Source of the DNA: [Clostridium] citroniae WAL-17108
Lineage (GTDB): Bacteria > Bacillota > Clostridia > Lachnospirales > Lachnospiraceae
Direction: 5' to 3'
Assembly (NCBI RefSeq): GCF_000233455.1
Contig: NZ_JH376420.1
Location: forward strand, 160,582-224,581
Length of the DNA: 64,000 nucleotides
Position numbers and translations under genes: made by a program
The notes under the pieces: model-generated
The model's input: the letters and a program-made list of their open reading frames with translations, nothing else
The model's database searches: none
What the model was told of the DNA's origin: nothing
Shown: in pieces, positions 7,953-17,906 of the stretch
Layout of the letters: every line of letters starts with the position of its first letter
Position numbering within the stretch: the stretch's first letter is position 1

Positions 7953-10118
7953 TTATCCCACCGGGAAAAATGTAACCGGATAGGACGCTATTACTGTTAA
8001 ATTCGCACTTCCTGCATCTACCACTTCCACAATACCGCTGTCCACGCCGTAAGCACCTCTGATCCTTGGGATCACCACAGGTATGGTCTGGGCGCCTACC
8101 ACCAGCCGTTCTTTGATCAGGGGTGTATAGATCTCCTCCCCGTTGGGCATGGTCTGTTTTAACCGGACCATGACCCTGACACTGCTGGTCTGGGACGCCG
8201 GACCGATATAATTACTCAGGGAGCAGGTCTGGTCAATGGACGCCACATAGTACTGGTCCGATTCCGCCTGTGACAGATCCGGCTCACCGCTTACCACATA
8301 GTCCACAGCAGCCCCCGGCTCCAGCATGGTTCCGGCATCCACTGCCTGGCTGATGATCAGTCCCTCGGCCACCGTATCGCTGTGTTCCTGGGTCACATCC
8401 CCCGGAAGGAGTCCTGCCGCTGCCAGCATGGCATCCGCGGCTGTCTGGTTCTGTCCCCTTAATTCAGGAACCATTCCCTGTACAACCTGTATTCCCTTGC
8501 TGACAAACAGGGTCACGCTCTCCCCCACCTTCGCGGTTTCCGGGCTGAACCGTAAAACAGCACCCGCTGCAGCCGTGTTGCTGAACTCTTCCTTGATCTC
8601 CACCGTAAGCCCCTTTTCCTCCAGAAGCTTTGCGGCATTATCAGCGGTCAGCACCGTAAGGTTCAGTTCGCCCAGATCCACTTTGTCACTGCCCTTGCTC
8701 AGGGTTACGCCCACCACGCTTCCCTTTTCCAGGACAACGTCTTTATCGAACACCTGGGACATCACAAGGCCCTCTGCAACATTGTCGGAAAAGTCCGTTC
8801 CCGTCACTTCCATCTTCAGACCGGCTTTTTCCAGTTCCTCCCTTGCCTTTTCCTCTGTCATTTTCAGAACAGAGGGGACGTAGGTCTGATTGTTGGTTAT
8901 ATTCACTTCCACGCTTTCGGTGGCCGCCTCCGTGCTCACGGTCACCGTGGGCTTTTCACTGGTGCCTGCCCGGAACAAGCCTGTCAGCCGGGAGAACACA
9001 AACAGCACCACTGCTACGATCAGAATGGCGGCCACTATGCCGATCCCCGTGATAATGCGCTCAAACTGAGTGCTCACATCCTTCTCAGGATTCTTTCTGG
9101 ATGACAGATGGCCGTTCCCGCGGCGCTTGCCCTTTTCGCGGGAAACAGGTTTGGGTACATCATCCTTTAACTCCTCCTCGGACCGTTCATTCTCCCGCCC
9201 CGCCTTCCGGCTCTCCTGCATGTTGATCAGTTCTTCCCTGGAAATGGATCTGGTTTTTCCAAGCTCATCTCCCTCTTCCAGGTCATAGATATCGCAGTCC
9301 GGGTTCATCAGCGCCTTTCTCAGGTCCCCGATCACATCCAGCACATTAGAGTAGCGGCGGTCCGGGCGCTTCTGGGTACACTTGAGAATGATCTGCTCCA
9401 GGGCATGGGACAGATCAGGTACCAGCTCACTGGGACGTCTTACAGGCTCCTCCAGGTGGGCCAGTGCAACTGTAACCGTATTATCCCCCTCAAAGGGAAC
9501 CTTGCCTGTAACCATCTCATACATGGTAATGCCAAAGGAATAGATATCGCTGCGCTCATCGCAGTAACCTCCCCTGGCCTGTTCCGGTGAAATATAGTGG
9601 ACAGACCCCACGGCCGTGGCATTCATAGTTTGTGTAGAAACAGCCCTGGCAATTCCAAAATCAGCCACTTTTACCTTGCCGTCCCTGGATATGATCATGT
9701 TCTGGGGTTTGATATCCCGGTGGATGATATGCTGTTCATGGGCTGCCGCGATCCCCTGTCCTACCTGGATGGCGATCCCAATCGCTTCCTTGCTCTCCAG
9801 GTGCCCCTTTTTCTCTATATAATTCTTAAGGGTGATCCCCTCGATCAGCTCCATAACAATATAGTGAAGCACATCCTCATCCACTACATCATAGACACTG
9901 ACAATGTTGGGGTGTGACAGTCGGGCGGCCGCCTGTGCTTCCATCTTGAACTTGCTGACAAAATTATCGTCAAAGGCAAATTCTTCTTTTAATACCTTGA
10001 TGGCCACCGGACGGTTCAGAGTATGGCACTGGGCTTTATACACCACAGACATTCCGCCGGAACCAATCCGTTCCAGGATCTCATAACGGTTCTGAAGATA
10101 TGTACCAGGATTTAACAT
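7953..10118 (-). CDS. prkC: PASTA-domain serine/threonine protein kinase
   Basis: This membrane kinase senses muropeptides or lipid II and phosphorylates proteins of cell-wall and translation control. The kinase domain (about 10-270) shows the Gly-rich loop GSGGMSVVY, K41, the catalytic HRDIKPQNM with D136 and DFG at 154-156. A charged linker leads to one membrane helix near 357-378. Outside are three PASTA-like repeats (about 405-625) and a non-PASTA C-terminal domain of about 95 residues. Its start overlaps the stop of the PP2C phosphatase by seven bases, the usual kinase/phosphatase coupling. Confidence 0.96.
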   Translation of the reverse strand: MLNPGTYLQNRYEILERIGSGGMSVVYKAQCHTLNRPVAIKVLKEEFAFDDNFVSKFKMEAQAAARLSHPNIVSVYDVVDEDVLHYIVMELIEGITLKNYIEKKGHLESKEAIGIAIQVGQGIAAAHEQHIIHRDIKPQNMIISRDGKVKVADFGIARAVSTQTMNATAVGSVHYISPEQARGGYCDERSDIYSFGITMYEMVTGKVPFEGDNTVTVALAHLEEPVRRPSELVPDLSHALEQIILKCTQKRPDRRYSNVLDVIGDLRKALMNPDCDIYDLEEGDELGKTRSISREELINMQESRKAGRENERSEEELKDDVPKPVSREKGKRRGNGHLSSRKNPEKDVSTQFERIITGIGIVAAILIVAVVLFVFSRLTGLFRAGTSEKPTVTVSTEAATESVEVNITNNQTYVPSVLKMTEEKAREELEKAGLKMEVTGTDFSDNVAEGLVMSQVFDKDVVLEKGSVVGVTLSKGSDKVDLGELNLTVLTADNAAKLLEEKGLTVEIKEEFSNTAAAGAVLRFSPETAKVGESVTLFVSKGIQVVQGMVPELRGQNQTAADAMLAAAGLLPGDVTQEHSDTVAEGLIISQAVDAGTMLEPGAAVDYVVSGEPDLSQAESDQYYVASIDQTCSLSNYIGPASQTSSVRVMVRLKQTMPNGEEIYTPLIKERLVVGAQTIPVVIPRIRGAYGVDSGIVEVVDAGSANLTVIASYPVTFFPVG

Positions 10119-10858
10119 GTGCCCGCCTCCCTTCCCAGGGGATTCACAAGCACCACTGCGATATTGTCAATTCCTCCCTGCCGGTTTGCTTCCCTGATCA
10201 GGCGTGAAGCCTTTTCCTTCAGGCTTCCCGGACCGGTAACAATACTGCAGATGGTATCGTCATCCACCATATTGCTCAGACCATCGGAACAGAGAAGGAT
10301 ATAATCCCCTTCCTCCAGATCCACCTCAAAGAAATCAGGTTCCACACTCCTGCCGATTCCCATGGCTCTTGTTATGATATTCTTGCGGCTGTTGTAATCC
10401 ACACTGCCCCTGCGCATCTGGCCCATGGCCACCATCTCTTCCACATAAGAATGGTCCCTGGTCACCTGCCGTATGGCGCCTGCCTGGATCAGGTACAGGC
10501 GGCTGTCCCCCACATTGGCCACGTAAAGAGTTCCGTCCTCCACCACGCCGGCCACCAGGGTACAGCCCATGCCCTTTAATTCTTCCCGTTTCAGGGATTC
10601 CTCGTACAGCCTTTCGTTCACTTCCTCAATTCCCATCTTTAACTGCATGACGGGAGAGCCTTTCCCTGCCCTGTTGATATAGATGACCAGATTCTCCACC
10701 GCAAACCGTGAAGCGTAATCTCCGGCCTTATGACCGCCCATTCCGTCCGCCACCAAAAACAGATTAGGCAGTGAGCCCACCATCTCCGGTGAGGAATAGA
10801 TATAATCCTGATTCATGGATCTTACCTGGCCTATGTCCGTTAATGCATATGCTTCCAT
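10112..10858 (-). CDS. stp: PP2C-family protein serine/threonine phosphatase
   Basis: This phosphatase reverses phosphorylation by the adjacent PASTA kinase. The 248-residue protein carries the PP2C metal-binding motifs: VADGMGGHKAGDYAS near residue 37, ANVGDSRLYLI near 115, LCSDGLSNMVDD near 190 and DNIAVVLV near the end. Each metal aspartate is present, so it should be active. It starts two bases after rlmN and overlaps prkC. Confidence 0.96.
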   Translation of the reverse strand: MEAYALTDIGQVRSMNQDYIYSSPEMVGSLPNLFLVADGMGGHKAGDYASRFAVENLVIYINRAGKGSPVMQLKMGIEEVNERLYEESLKREELKGMGCTLVAGVVEDGTLYVANVGDSRLYLIQAGAIRQVTRDHSYVEEMVAMGQMRRGSVDYNSRKNIITRAMGIGRSVEPDFFEVDLEEGDYILLCSDGLSNMVDDDTICSIVTGPGSLKEKASRLIREANRQGGIDNIAVVLVNPLGREAGTC

Positions 10859-10860
10859 GG

Positions 10861-11922
10861 TTACTCCTCTCCTTCCATATAGCTCTTTCGCAGCTGGCCG
10901 CAGGCTCCGCCTATATCCCGGCCCATTTCTCTTCTAATAGTAACATTTATCCCGCTTTTTTCAAGGAGATTTTTAAACTCGGCAATGGCCTTCTGCCCTG
11001 ACTGGACATAGTCCCTCTCCTTGATGGGGTTTACGGGGATCAGGTTCACATGGCCGTGCTGATCCCTGATCAGCCTTGCCAATGCCCTGGCTTCATCCAG
11101 GTTGTCATTGACCCCCCGGACCAGGCTGTACTCAAAGGTAAGCCTTCGCCCTGTCTTCTCATGGTAATAACGGCATGCTTCCAGCACATCCTTCAATTGG
11201 TAGCTGTTGGCAATGGGCATCAGCGTCCGGCGGACCTCATCATTGGGCGCGTGAAGGGACAGGGCCAGTGTGACCCCCAGTCCTTCCTCGGCAAACCGCC
11301 TGATTCCCGGTACAATGCCGCAGGTGGACAACGTCAGGTTCCTCTGGCTGATATTCAGGCCCTTTTCATGGGAGATCAGGTACAGAAAACGGATCACATT
11401 GTCATAGTTGTCAAAGGGTTCTCCGGAACCCATCACCACCACGTTGGAAACCCTCTGCCCCGTGACCGACTGTATCCTGTAGATCTGGTCAAGCATCTCC
11501 GATGCCCGCAGGTTCCGTTCCAGGCCATCCAGGGTGGAGGCGCAGAAACGGCATCCCATCCTGCACCCCACCTGGGAGGAAATGCAAACGGAATTGCCGT
11601 GATGGTACTGCATCCAGACGCTCTCTATGATATTGCCGTCCTCCAGACCGAATAAATATTTCCTGGTTCCATCGATCTGTGATACCCGTTCTTCCACAAT
11701 ACGCAGGTTTGTCAGACTGTAATGCTCCTTCAGCTTCTGCCGCAGTTCCTTGGATAAGCTGCTCATATCCTCAAAGGATTCCACCAGCTTCACATGGATC
11801 CAGTCATAAATCTGTTTTGCCCTGAAAGATTTCTCTCCCAGGGCTGCCATCTCCTCTGACACCTCTTCCAGTGTCATGGACTTTATATCTTTCCGGCCTT
11901 TAAAATCCGTTAAATCCAGCAT
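10861..11922 (-). CDS. rlmN: 23S rRNA (adenine2503-C2) / tRNA (A37) methyltransferase
   Basis: RlmN is a radical-SAM enzyme that methylates A2503 of 23S rRNA and A37 of some tRNAs. The 353-residue protein has the CX3CX2C iron-sulfur motif at C120, C124 and C127. It also keeps the C-terminal cysteine (C341, in DIGGACGQLRK) that forms the methyl-carrying intermediate. QVGCRMGCRFCAS and VVMGSGEPFDNYDNV are family signatures. It belongs to the priA unit, 17 bases after rsmB. Confidence 0.97.
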   Translation of the reverse strand: MLDLTDFKGRKDIKSMTLEEVSEEMAALGEKSFRAKQIYDWIHVKLVESFEDMSSLSKELRQKLKEHYSLTNLRIVEERVSQIDGTRKYLFGLEDGNIIESVWMQYHHGNSVCISSQVGCRMGCRFCASTLDGLERNLRASEMLDQIYRIQSVTGQRVSNVVVMGSGEPFDNYDNVIRFLYLISHEKGLNISQRNLTLSTCGIVPGIRRFAEEGLGVTLALSLHAPNDEVRRTLMPIANSYQLKDVLEACRYYHEKTGRRLTFEYSLVRGVNDNLDEARALARLIRDQHGHVNLIPVNPIKERDYVQSGQKAIAEFKNLLEKSGINVTIRREMGRDIGGACGQLRKSYMEGEE

Positions 11923-11939
11923 AACATACTCCTGATTCT

Positions 11940-13280
11940 CTATTTTCGCCTGAACACGCTGATGAAAAATCCATCAAAGGGATGGATCCCCGGAAGAAAC
12001 TGGATCATTCCTTCCTTCAGCGATGGCTCGTCAAAGGCATTCCCCACCCGGTTTGTCAGATCCACCGGCTCCAGCGGGAAGCGGCTTAAAAGCCATCTGG
12101 CATTCTCCTCGTTCTCCTTTGTGTCAATGGTGCAGGTGCTGTACACAAGGGTTCCGCCCGGCTTCACATACTCCCATGAAGCGGCAAGGATCTCCCTCTG
12201 AAGGGAGGCCAGTTCAGCCATCTTTTCCATGGTCATGTTGTATTTGATGTCAGGCTTTTTCCCAATGATCCCAAGGCCTGAGCAGGGAAGGTCCGCGATA
12301 ACGATATCCGCCTTTTCCCTGGCATCTTCATCCGTCACCAGGGCATCCCAAACCACCGCCTTTATGTTGGAGGCGCCAAAGCGGGCCATATTTTCCTCTA
12401 TCATGGCCACCTTCTGCTCGCTCAGATCCCTGGCCTCCACCATGCCCGTACCCTTTAGCTTGTCAGCCAGGTGAAGGCTTTTTCCTCCCGGAGCAGCACA
12501 CACATCAATGATGTAATCCCCCTCCTTCGGATCAGCAAGTTCGCTTACCAGGGCAGAGGTCACATCCTGAACCTGGATCCATCCGTTCCGAAAGCTTTCC
12601 AGGCTTTCCAGATAATCATAACCTGATATGGATATCATGGATTCCAGCCAGGAAAGTCCTGTCACAGCCACCCCCTGGGATGCCAGGGATTCCAGGATCT
12701 CCTTCCTGGACGCCCTGCTGAGATTGCAGCGCACCCAGGTGGGTCCGTCCCTAAGAAAAGAGGCGGCAATTGCCCCCGCCTTTTCCCTTCCATATTCCTT
12801 TTCCCACATGTCATACATCCACTGAGGGATGCTGTAGGCCAGGGACGGCGTATCAAACACCAGGGAATCCTTTTCCCTGGAAACAGTCCGGAGCACGCCG
12901 TTGACAAAGCCTTTCAGGCCTGAAAAATGCCGCTTTACCGCCAGCTTCACCGCCTCATTGCAGGCGGCGGAATCCGGCACCCTGTCCATATACAGGATCT
13001 GGTACACGCTCATCCTTAAAAGATTGCGGATCAGCGGTTTCATCTTTTCTGTCTTGGTCTTTGAATACCTGTTAATGATATGGTCGATCTGCAGAAGATA
13101 TTCCAGCGTGCCCTCGGTGACCCGTGTGATAAAGGCACGGTCCGGCTTGTCCAGGTACTGGTACTTCTGCAAAGCCTGGTTCAGTACAAGGTGGACAAAA
13201 CTCCCCCTTTCCAGTACCTCTGTCAGTATATCCAGTACGATCTCCCTGTTTTCAAGTCCGCGGTCCGATATCTTAGCCAT
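11940..13280 (-). CDS. rsmB: 16S rRNA (cytosine967-C5) methyltransferase
   Basis: RsmB methylates C967 of 16S rRNA. The 446 residues contain an N-terminal NusB-like RNA-binding domain (about 1-140) and a Rossmann methyltransferase domain with CAAPGGKSLHLADKL (SAM binding). Two catalytic motifs follow, DLPCSGLGIIGKKPDI and STCTIDTKENEENA, each with its cysteine. The C-terminal PUA-like part is absent, as is normal. It is transcribed with rlmN and the zinc protease gene. Confidence 0.96.
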   Translation of the reverse strand: MAKISDRGLENREIVLDILTEVLERGSFVHLVLNQALQKYQYLDKPDRAFITRVTEGTLEYLLQIDHIINRYSKTKTEKMKPLIRNLLRMSVYQILYMDRVPDSAACNEAVKLAVKRHFSGLKGFVNGVLRTVSREKDSLVFDTPSLAYSIPQWMYDMWEKEYGREKAGAIAASFLRDGPTWVRCNLSRASRKEILESLASQGVAVTGLSWLESMISISGYDYLESLESFRNGWIQVQDVTSALVSELADPKEGDYIIDVCAAPGGKSLHLADKLKGTGMVEARDLSEQKVAMIEENMARFGASNIKAVVWDALVTDEDAREKADIVIADLPCSGLGIIGKKPDIKYNMTMEKMAELASLQREILAASWEYVKPGGTLVYSTCTIDTKENEENARWLLSRFPLEPVDLTNRVGNAFDEPSLKEGMIQFLPGIHPFDGFFISVFRRK

Positions 13281-13303
13281 TCCTCTTATGTCCTCTCCAG
13301 GTA

Positions 13304-14005
13304 TTAGTCATTTCTTCGATTGCCAAAAATCATAAGAAGCCTCAGGAGCTGAAGAATGGATGCCGCAGCTGCCGCCACATAGGTAAGGGCCGCCGCGCTC
13401 AGCACGCTCCTGGTCTGCCCCACTTCCTGTCCGGACAGGATCCCGGTGGAATCCAGCAGGGTCACTGCCCTGTGTGAAGCATTATATTCCACCGGCAGAG
13501 TGACCAGCTGGAACAGCACTGCCAGTGAAAACAACAGGATACCGATGCCGGCAAGGGTGGAACCGCCTCCCCCAAGCAGCAGGCCGATGAGAATCAGGGG
13601 CCAGGCCAGGCTGGAGCCCAGATTGGCGGCAGGCACCAGGGCTGCCCTGATCCTTAAGGGCGAATAGTCGCTGGCATCCTGCATGGCATGGCCGCACTCA
13701 TGGGCCGCCACGCCGATTGCTGCAATGGAGGTGGAACCGTATACGGAATCCGACAGGTTCACAGTCTTTGTCCTGGGGTCGTAGTGGTCCGTAAGATTGC
13801 CCGCCACACGGCGCACGGTCACATCATAGATACCCTGGTTGTTCAAAAGCTTCTGGGCCACCTCGGCGCCTGTAAGACCACACATGCTGCGCACGGAGGA
13901 ATACCTCTGATAGGTGGAGTTCAGCTTGGCGGAGGCTATCATGGATATGACTACGCCGATCAGAACCAGAATATAGGTTGAATCATAAAAAAATGGATAA
14001 TACAT
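13304..14005 (-). CDS. Membrane zinc metallopeptidase (YugP-like)
   Basis: This is a 233-residue protein with an N-terminal membrane helix, a soluble stretch and two or three C-terminal membrane helices. The zinc signature HECGH (HExxH) lies near residue 107, preceded by VAAHECGHAMQDA, which matches the neutral zinc metallopeptidase 2 / YugP family. The role is unknown; B. subtilis yugP is also uncharacterised as far as I know. In clostridia it commonly sits between fmt and rsmB, as here. The glycine-rich stretch between the last helices (LLLGGGGST) is unremarkable. Confidence 0.88.
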   Translation of the reverse strand: MYYPFFYDSTYILVLIGVVISMIASAKLNSTYQRYSSVRSMCGLTGAEVAQKLLNNQGIYDVTVRRVAGNLTDHYDPRTKTVNLSDSVYGSTSIAAIGVAAHECGHAMQDASDYSPLRIRAALVPAANLGSSLAWPLILIGLLLGGGGSTLAGIGILLFSLAVLFQLVTLPVEYNASHRAVTLLDSTGILSGQEVGQTRSVLSAAALTYVAAAAASILQLLRLLMIFGNRRND

Positions 14006-14053
14006 AGTTATTCATCACTCTCTTTCAATTGTGCATTCAAGTATGCTTCCATG

Positions 14054-15031
14054 CTACTCAGTTTTCCTTGTCAGTATATCCCCTTCAGGGACAGGATACC
14101 CCCGCAGGAACGCATCCACATCCATGCGCTTCTTTCCCTCCATCTGAAGTTCCTTTATGGACAGCAGGCCTTCGCCGGTCTTAACCACCAGGGACCGCTT
14201 GCCGGAACATACCACCGTACCGCGGGGAGCACTGTCAAGGGATGGAACGCTGTGGGCAATCCCCTCTTCCTCGTCTTTCCCAAGTACATCTGCGGACCAT
14301 ATCTTAATGGTTTTTCCATTCCACATGGTATATGCGCTGGGCCATGGATTCAGTCCGCGGATCAGACGCTCTATGGACACCGCGCTCTTCTCCCAGTCAA
14401 TATCTCCCAGGGATTTGGTAAGCATTTTGGCGTAACAGGTTCCCTCCTCCGTCTGGGGGGTGCGGACTATGGTTCCCTCCTCCATCTTCTTAAGGGTGGA
14501 CAGGATCAGTTCCCCGCCAGCCAGGCTCAGCTTATCATGGAGGCTTCCCCCTGTCTCATCCCTGTCAATGGGGATCACCACCTTCTCCAGCATATCGCCG
14601 GTATCCAGCCCCACATCCATCATCATGGTGGTTATGCCGGTTTCCTTCTCCCCATCGATCACACACCACTGGATCGGCGCCGCTCCCCGGTACTTGGGAA
14701 GCAGGGAGGCATGGATATTCACACATCCAAGCCTCGGCAGGTCCAGGACGGATTTGGGAAGAATCTGGCCAAAGGCTATGACCACAAAGACATCCGCCTC
14801 CATCTCCCGCAAAACCTTTACAAAGGACTCATCCCTTACCTTCACCGGCTGGTACACCGGTATCTTATATTCCAGCGCCTGGATCTTCACCGGCGTCATC
14901 TGCATCTCTTTTCCCCTGCCCTTTGGTTTGTCAGGCTGGGTCACCACTGCAGCCACATCATGGCCTGCCTCTACCAGTGCCTTTAAGGTGGGCACGGAAA
15001 AGTCAGGTGTTCCCATAAAAACAATGCGCAT
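14054..15031 (-). CDS. fmt: Methionyl-tRNA formyltransferase
   Basis: Fmt formylates initiator Met-tRNA using 10-formyl-THF. The 325-residue product starts MRIVFMGTPDFSVPTL, so I rejected a 57-codon upstream extension of the frame that overlaps def. An AGGAGTGGGAAG site precedes the chosen ATG. The catalytic HASLLPKYRGAAPIQ and GLDTGDML motifs are present, and the last 100 residues form the OB tRNA-binding domain. It follows def by ten bases, the classic def-fmt pair; the ftfL/fhs gene at 27.8 kb feeds the same one-carbon pool. Confidence 0.97.
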   Translation of the reverse strand: MRIVFMGTPDFSVPTLKALVEAGHDVAAVVTQPDKPKGRGKEMQMTPVKIQALEYKIPVYQPVKVRDESFVKVLREMEADVFVVIAFGQILPKSVLDLPRLGCVNIHASLLPKYRGAAPIQWCVIDGEKETGITTMMMDVGLDTGDMLEKVVIPIDRDETGGSLHDKLSLAGGELILSTLKKMEEGTIVRTPQTEEGTCYAKMLTKSLGDIDWEKSAVSIERLIRGLNPWPSAYTMWNGKTIKIWSADVLGKDEEEGIAHSVPSLDSAPRGTVVCSGKRSLVVKTGEGLLSIKELQMEGKKRMDVDAFLRGYPVPEGDILTRKTE

Positions 15032-15041
15032 CTTCCCACTC

Positions 15042-15533
15042 CTATTCCTCAATGATCTCCTCGCCGGTCTCCGGGTTGGTGTCCACCAGTTCCCCTTCCA
15101 CCAGCTCCACATACATCTGGCCTTCCAGATGGGCATATTCATGGCAGAGGGCTCTGGCCAGAAGACCTTCTCCCTCCACTTCCACCGGCTCCATATTCTC
15201 ATTCAGCGCCCGCATCTTTACATAGTTTGGGCGTGTCACGATACCTGACTTGCCCGGCAGGCTCAGGCAGCCCTCATAACCGGTCTGTTCCCCCTCCTGG
15301 GCGATGATCTCAGGGTTGATCATCACATACTGGTTGCCGTCATCCACGTCCACCACAAAGATCCGCTTCAGCACGCCCACCTGAGGTGCGGCCAGGCCGC
15401 AGCCATTGGCCTCATACATGGTCTCGAACATATCCTCAATCAAATCCATGGTACGCCCGGTCATCTCCTTCACAGGTTTGCACTTCTTTGTTAAAATCTC
15501 GTCTCCCATAACCCTTATCTGTCGAACTGCCAT
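15042..15533 (-). CDS. def: Peptide deformylase
   Basis: Def removes the N-formyl group from new proteins. The 163-residue protein shows motif 1 GCGLAAPQVG, motif 2 EGCLSLPG with the metal ligand C89, and motif 3 HEYAH with H131, E132 and H135. All catalytic residues are kept, but motif 3 has alanine at 134 where the family nearly always has aspartate (HExDH). A C-terminal acidic tail of about 20 residues follows. The gene sits 30 bases after priA. Confidence 0.96.
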   Translation of the reverse strand: MAVRQIRVMGDEILTKKCKPVKEMTGRTMDLIEDMFETMYEANGCGLAAPQVGVLKRIFVVDVDDGNQYVMINPEIIAQEGEQTGYEGCLSLPGKSGIVTRPNYVKMRALNENMEPVEVEGEGLLARALCHEYAHLEGQMYVELVEGELVDTNPETGEEIIEE

Positions 15534-15563
15534 CGTGGTCTCAATCTCCTTTATTATGTTCTG

Positions 15564-17831
15564 TCACGTTAAATCATATTGTACTGTCAGTCCAAAACGG
15601 CCCTCCGCCTCCTTAAGGCGCAGTTCCGCCATTTTCCTAATCTGTATCAGTATATCATAATTTTCGTGCTTTATATATAAAATTTTTCTATAAATATCAT
15701 TAACTTTGTATACAGGCGCATTCACCGGGCCGATGAGCTTAAAGCCCTCCATGGCGCTCCCTGCCCTCTCCTCCACCCAGCGGGCGGTCTCTGAGGCGGT
15801 CCGCTCCAGCACATCCTCCCTGGGACAGGCCATCTGGATGGTGAGCAGGGCCACGGCCGGCGGATACCCAAGAAGCCTTCTGTATGCCATCTCCTGACCG
15901 TAAAATGCCTCGTAATCCTGGCTGGCAGCGGTCACGATACAATAATGGTCCGGCTGATAGGTCTGTATGATAACATTGCCCGGAAGGTTTCCCCTCCCGG
16001 CCCTCCCGGCTGCCTGGGTCAGGAGTTCAAAGGTCTGTTCCCCGCACCTGTAATCCGATGCATACAGGGACAGATCCGCTGCCAGCGCTCCCACCAGGGT
16101 CACCTTGGGAAAGTCATGGCCCTTTACGATCATCTGTGTACCGATGAGGATGTCTGCATCTCCCCTGACAAAGGCGGAGAGGATCTCCTGATGACCTCCC
16201 TTTTTGGATGTGGTGTCCGTGTCCATGCGCAGGATCCTGGCGCCGGGAAACAGTTCCCCGGCCATGGTCTCGATCTTCTGGGTTCCGGTACCAAAGGGCG
16301 CAATATACCGGGAACCGCAGGCAGGGCACTCCCCAGGCTGCTGTATGGTGTAGCCGCAGTAATGGCACATCATGCGTCCGTCCCTGTGCAGGGTCAGGGT
16401 CACATCACAGTGAGGGCACTTAAGCGCTTCACCGCAGGCGCGGCAGGACACAAAGTTGGCATACCCCCTGCGGTTGATAAACAGCATGATCTGCTCCCTG
16501 TTTGACAGCCGCTCCTGGATCAGTTCCTGAAGGCGGCGGCTGAATATGGAACGGTTCCCGGCCCTCAGCTCCTCTCTCAGGTCCACGATCTCCACCTGGG
16601 AAAGCCTTGCCTTTGTCTTGGCCCGCTCCTTCATGGTAAACAGGGTGTATTCCCCTCTCAAAGCCTTTGTGTAGGATTCCAGGGACGGTGTGGCCGATCC
16701 CAGCACAAGGGATGCTCCGTTGGCTTCCGCACGCACGGAGGCTGCCTCTCTGGCATCATAGCGGGGGGACAATTCACTTCTGTACGCATTCTCATGTTCC
16801 TCGTCAATGATGATCAGACCCAGATCGGAAAAAGGGGCAAACAGGGCGGAACGGGGACCGATCATAATATCAATATCCCCTGTTCTGGCCCTTTCATACT
16901 GATCATACCGCTCCCCGGCCGACATGCGTGAGTTCATCACCGACACGCGGTTGCCGAACCGATTGTAAAACCGCATTACGGTCTGCCATGTAAGGGATAT
17001 CTCAGGTATGAGCACAATGACCTGACGCCCTGCCGAAAGCACATGGCTGATCAGTTCCATATAGACCTCGGTCTTGCCGCTTCCCGTAATACCGTGGATC
17101 AGATAGGTCTTTCTTATCCCCTCCCGGTAATCCTGGATAATGGAATCCGCAATCTGACGCTGGACCTGGTTTAAGGGCGGGGCCTGGTCTGCAAATACAG
17201 GAGAATCCGCTCCGGCCAGTCTCTGCATTTCCAGCAGCGGGTTCCTGTAACGCTCCACCACCTCCACCGCAATGACACCGGCCTCCTCCAGGGGTTTTAT
17301 GACAGCCGCAGTAAGGTTTAAGCGCCCTGCGGCCTCCTCATATGGTATGATGCTTGAATCCTTAAGGGCTTCTAAAAGCCTGAGCCTGGCCTTATGGTTC
17401 TTCTGCCTGGCCTGTGCAGCTGCCTGTTCCAGCCCCTGGGGATCCAAAAGGCAGCGTATCCTGCGCCGGGGCGCCTCCTTTACCTTCTGCTTCACCGGAA
17501 GCACGGTCCTTAATGCCTGGTTCATGGTGGAACCATACCGTTCCTTCATCCACCATGCCAGCCAAATAAGCTGGGATTCCGCAGTCACGCTTCCCTGCAC
17601 AATCCCAGCCACATCCTTCAGCTTATTCTCATCAAACTCCGCCTGGTCCGTCAGGCCCACCACATACCCCTTGCGCTGCCGGTTGCCCTGCCCAAAGGGA
17701 ATATATACCTGATGCCCCACCTGAATGCGGTCCTCCAGTTCCTGCGGAATCCTGTACTGGAAGGTCCTGTCCACACTTTCGTGGGAAATATCTATGATAA
17801 TATTGGCATACTTCTGCCCCACACACTTCAC
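15564..17831 (-). CDS. priA: Primosomal protein N' (replication restart helicase)
   Basis: PriA is the 3'-5' DNA helicase that reloads the replisome at stalled forks. The 755-residue protein has an N-terminal DNA-binding domain, Walker A HGITGSGKTEVY near 247, a DEEH box (usual DEAH), and the eight-cysteine zinc region (CRACGEALKCPHC and CHYCGYTI followed by CPACG). The first codon used here is GTG at 17831. A second GTG three codons in (17822) has a better-placed AGGTGA site, so the true start may be there. It opens the long housekeeping unit. Confidence 0.96.
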   Translation of the reverse strand: MKCVGQKYANIIIDISHESVDRTFQYRIPQELEDRIQVGHQVYIPFGQGNRQRKGYVVGLTDQAEFDENKLKDVAGIVQGSVTAESQLIWLAWWMKERYGSTMNQALRTVLPVKQKVKEAPRRRIRCLLDPQGLEQAAAQARQKNHKARLRLLEALKDSSIIPYEEAAGRLNLTAAVIKPLEEAGVIAVEVVERYRNPLLEMQRLAGADSPVFADQAPPLNQVQRQIADSIIQDYREGIRKTYLIHGITGSGKTEVYMELISHVLSAGRQVIVLIPEISLTWQTVMRFYNRFGNRVSVMNSRMSAGERYDQYERARTGDIDIMIGPRSALFAPFSDLGLIIIDEEHENAYRSELSPRYDAREAASVRAEANGASLVLGSATPSLESYTKALRGEYTLFTMKERAKTKARLSQVEIVDLREELRAGNRSIFSRRLQELIQERLSNREQIMLFINRRGYANFVSCRACGEALKCPHCDVTLTLHRDGRMMCHYCGYTIQQPGECPACGSRYIAPFGTGTQKIETMAGELFPGARILRMDTDTTSKKGGHQEILSAFVRGDADILIGTQMIVKGHDFPKVTLVGALAADLSLYASDYRCGEQTFELLTQAAGRAGRGNLPGNVIIQTYQPDHYCIVTAASQDYEAFYGQEMAYRRLLGYPPAVALLTIQMACPREDVLERTASETARWVEERAGSAMEGFKLIGPVNAPVYKVNDIYRKILYIKHENYDILIQIRKMAELRLKEAEGRFGLTVQYDLT

Positions 17832-17876
17832 CTGTCAATCTTTAAATCTGATATGTACGTTCCCGTACTCCAGCCT

Positions 17877-17905
17877 ATTATACATGAGAATAGGGAAAAA
17901 TGCAA
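17877..17905 (-). promoter_or_regulatory. Promoter of the priA-thiN unit
   Basis: On the minus strand TTGCAT (17900-17905) is separated by 17 bases from a perfect TATAAT (17877-17882). It sits immediately after the stop codon of the hybrid kinase gene and about 50 bases before priA, so the eleven-gene unit need not depend on the kinase promoter. Confidence 0.7.
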
Positions 17906-17906
17906 A

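Noticed and set aside
14460..15248. Long plus-strand open frame opposite fmt and def
   Set aside because: Its protein is low-complexity Ser/Pro-rich and lies antisense to two certain genes; it arises from their codon bias.
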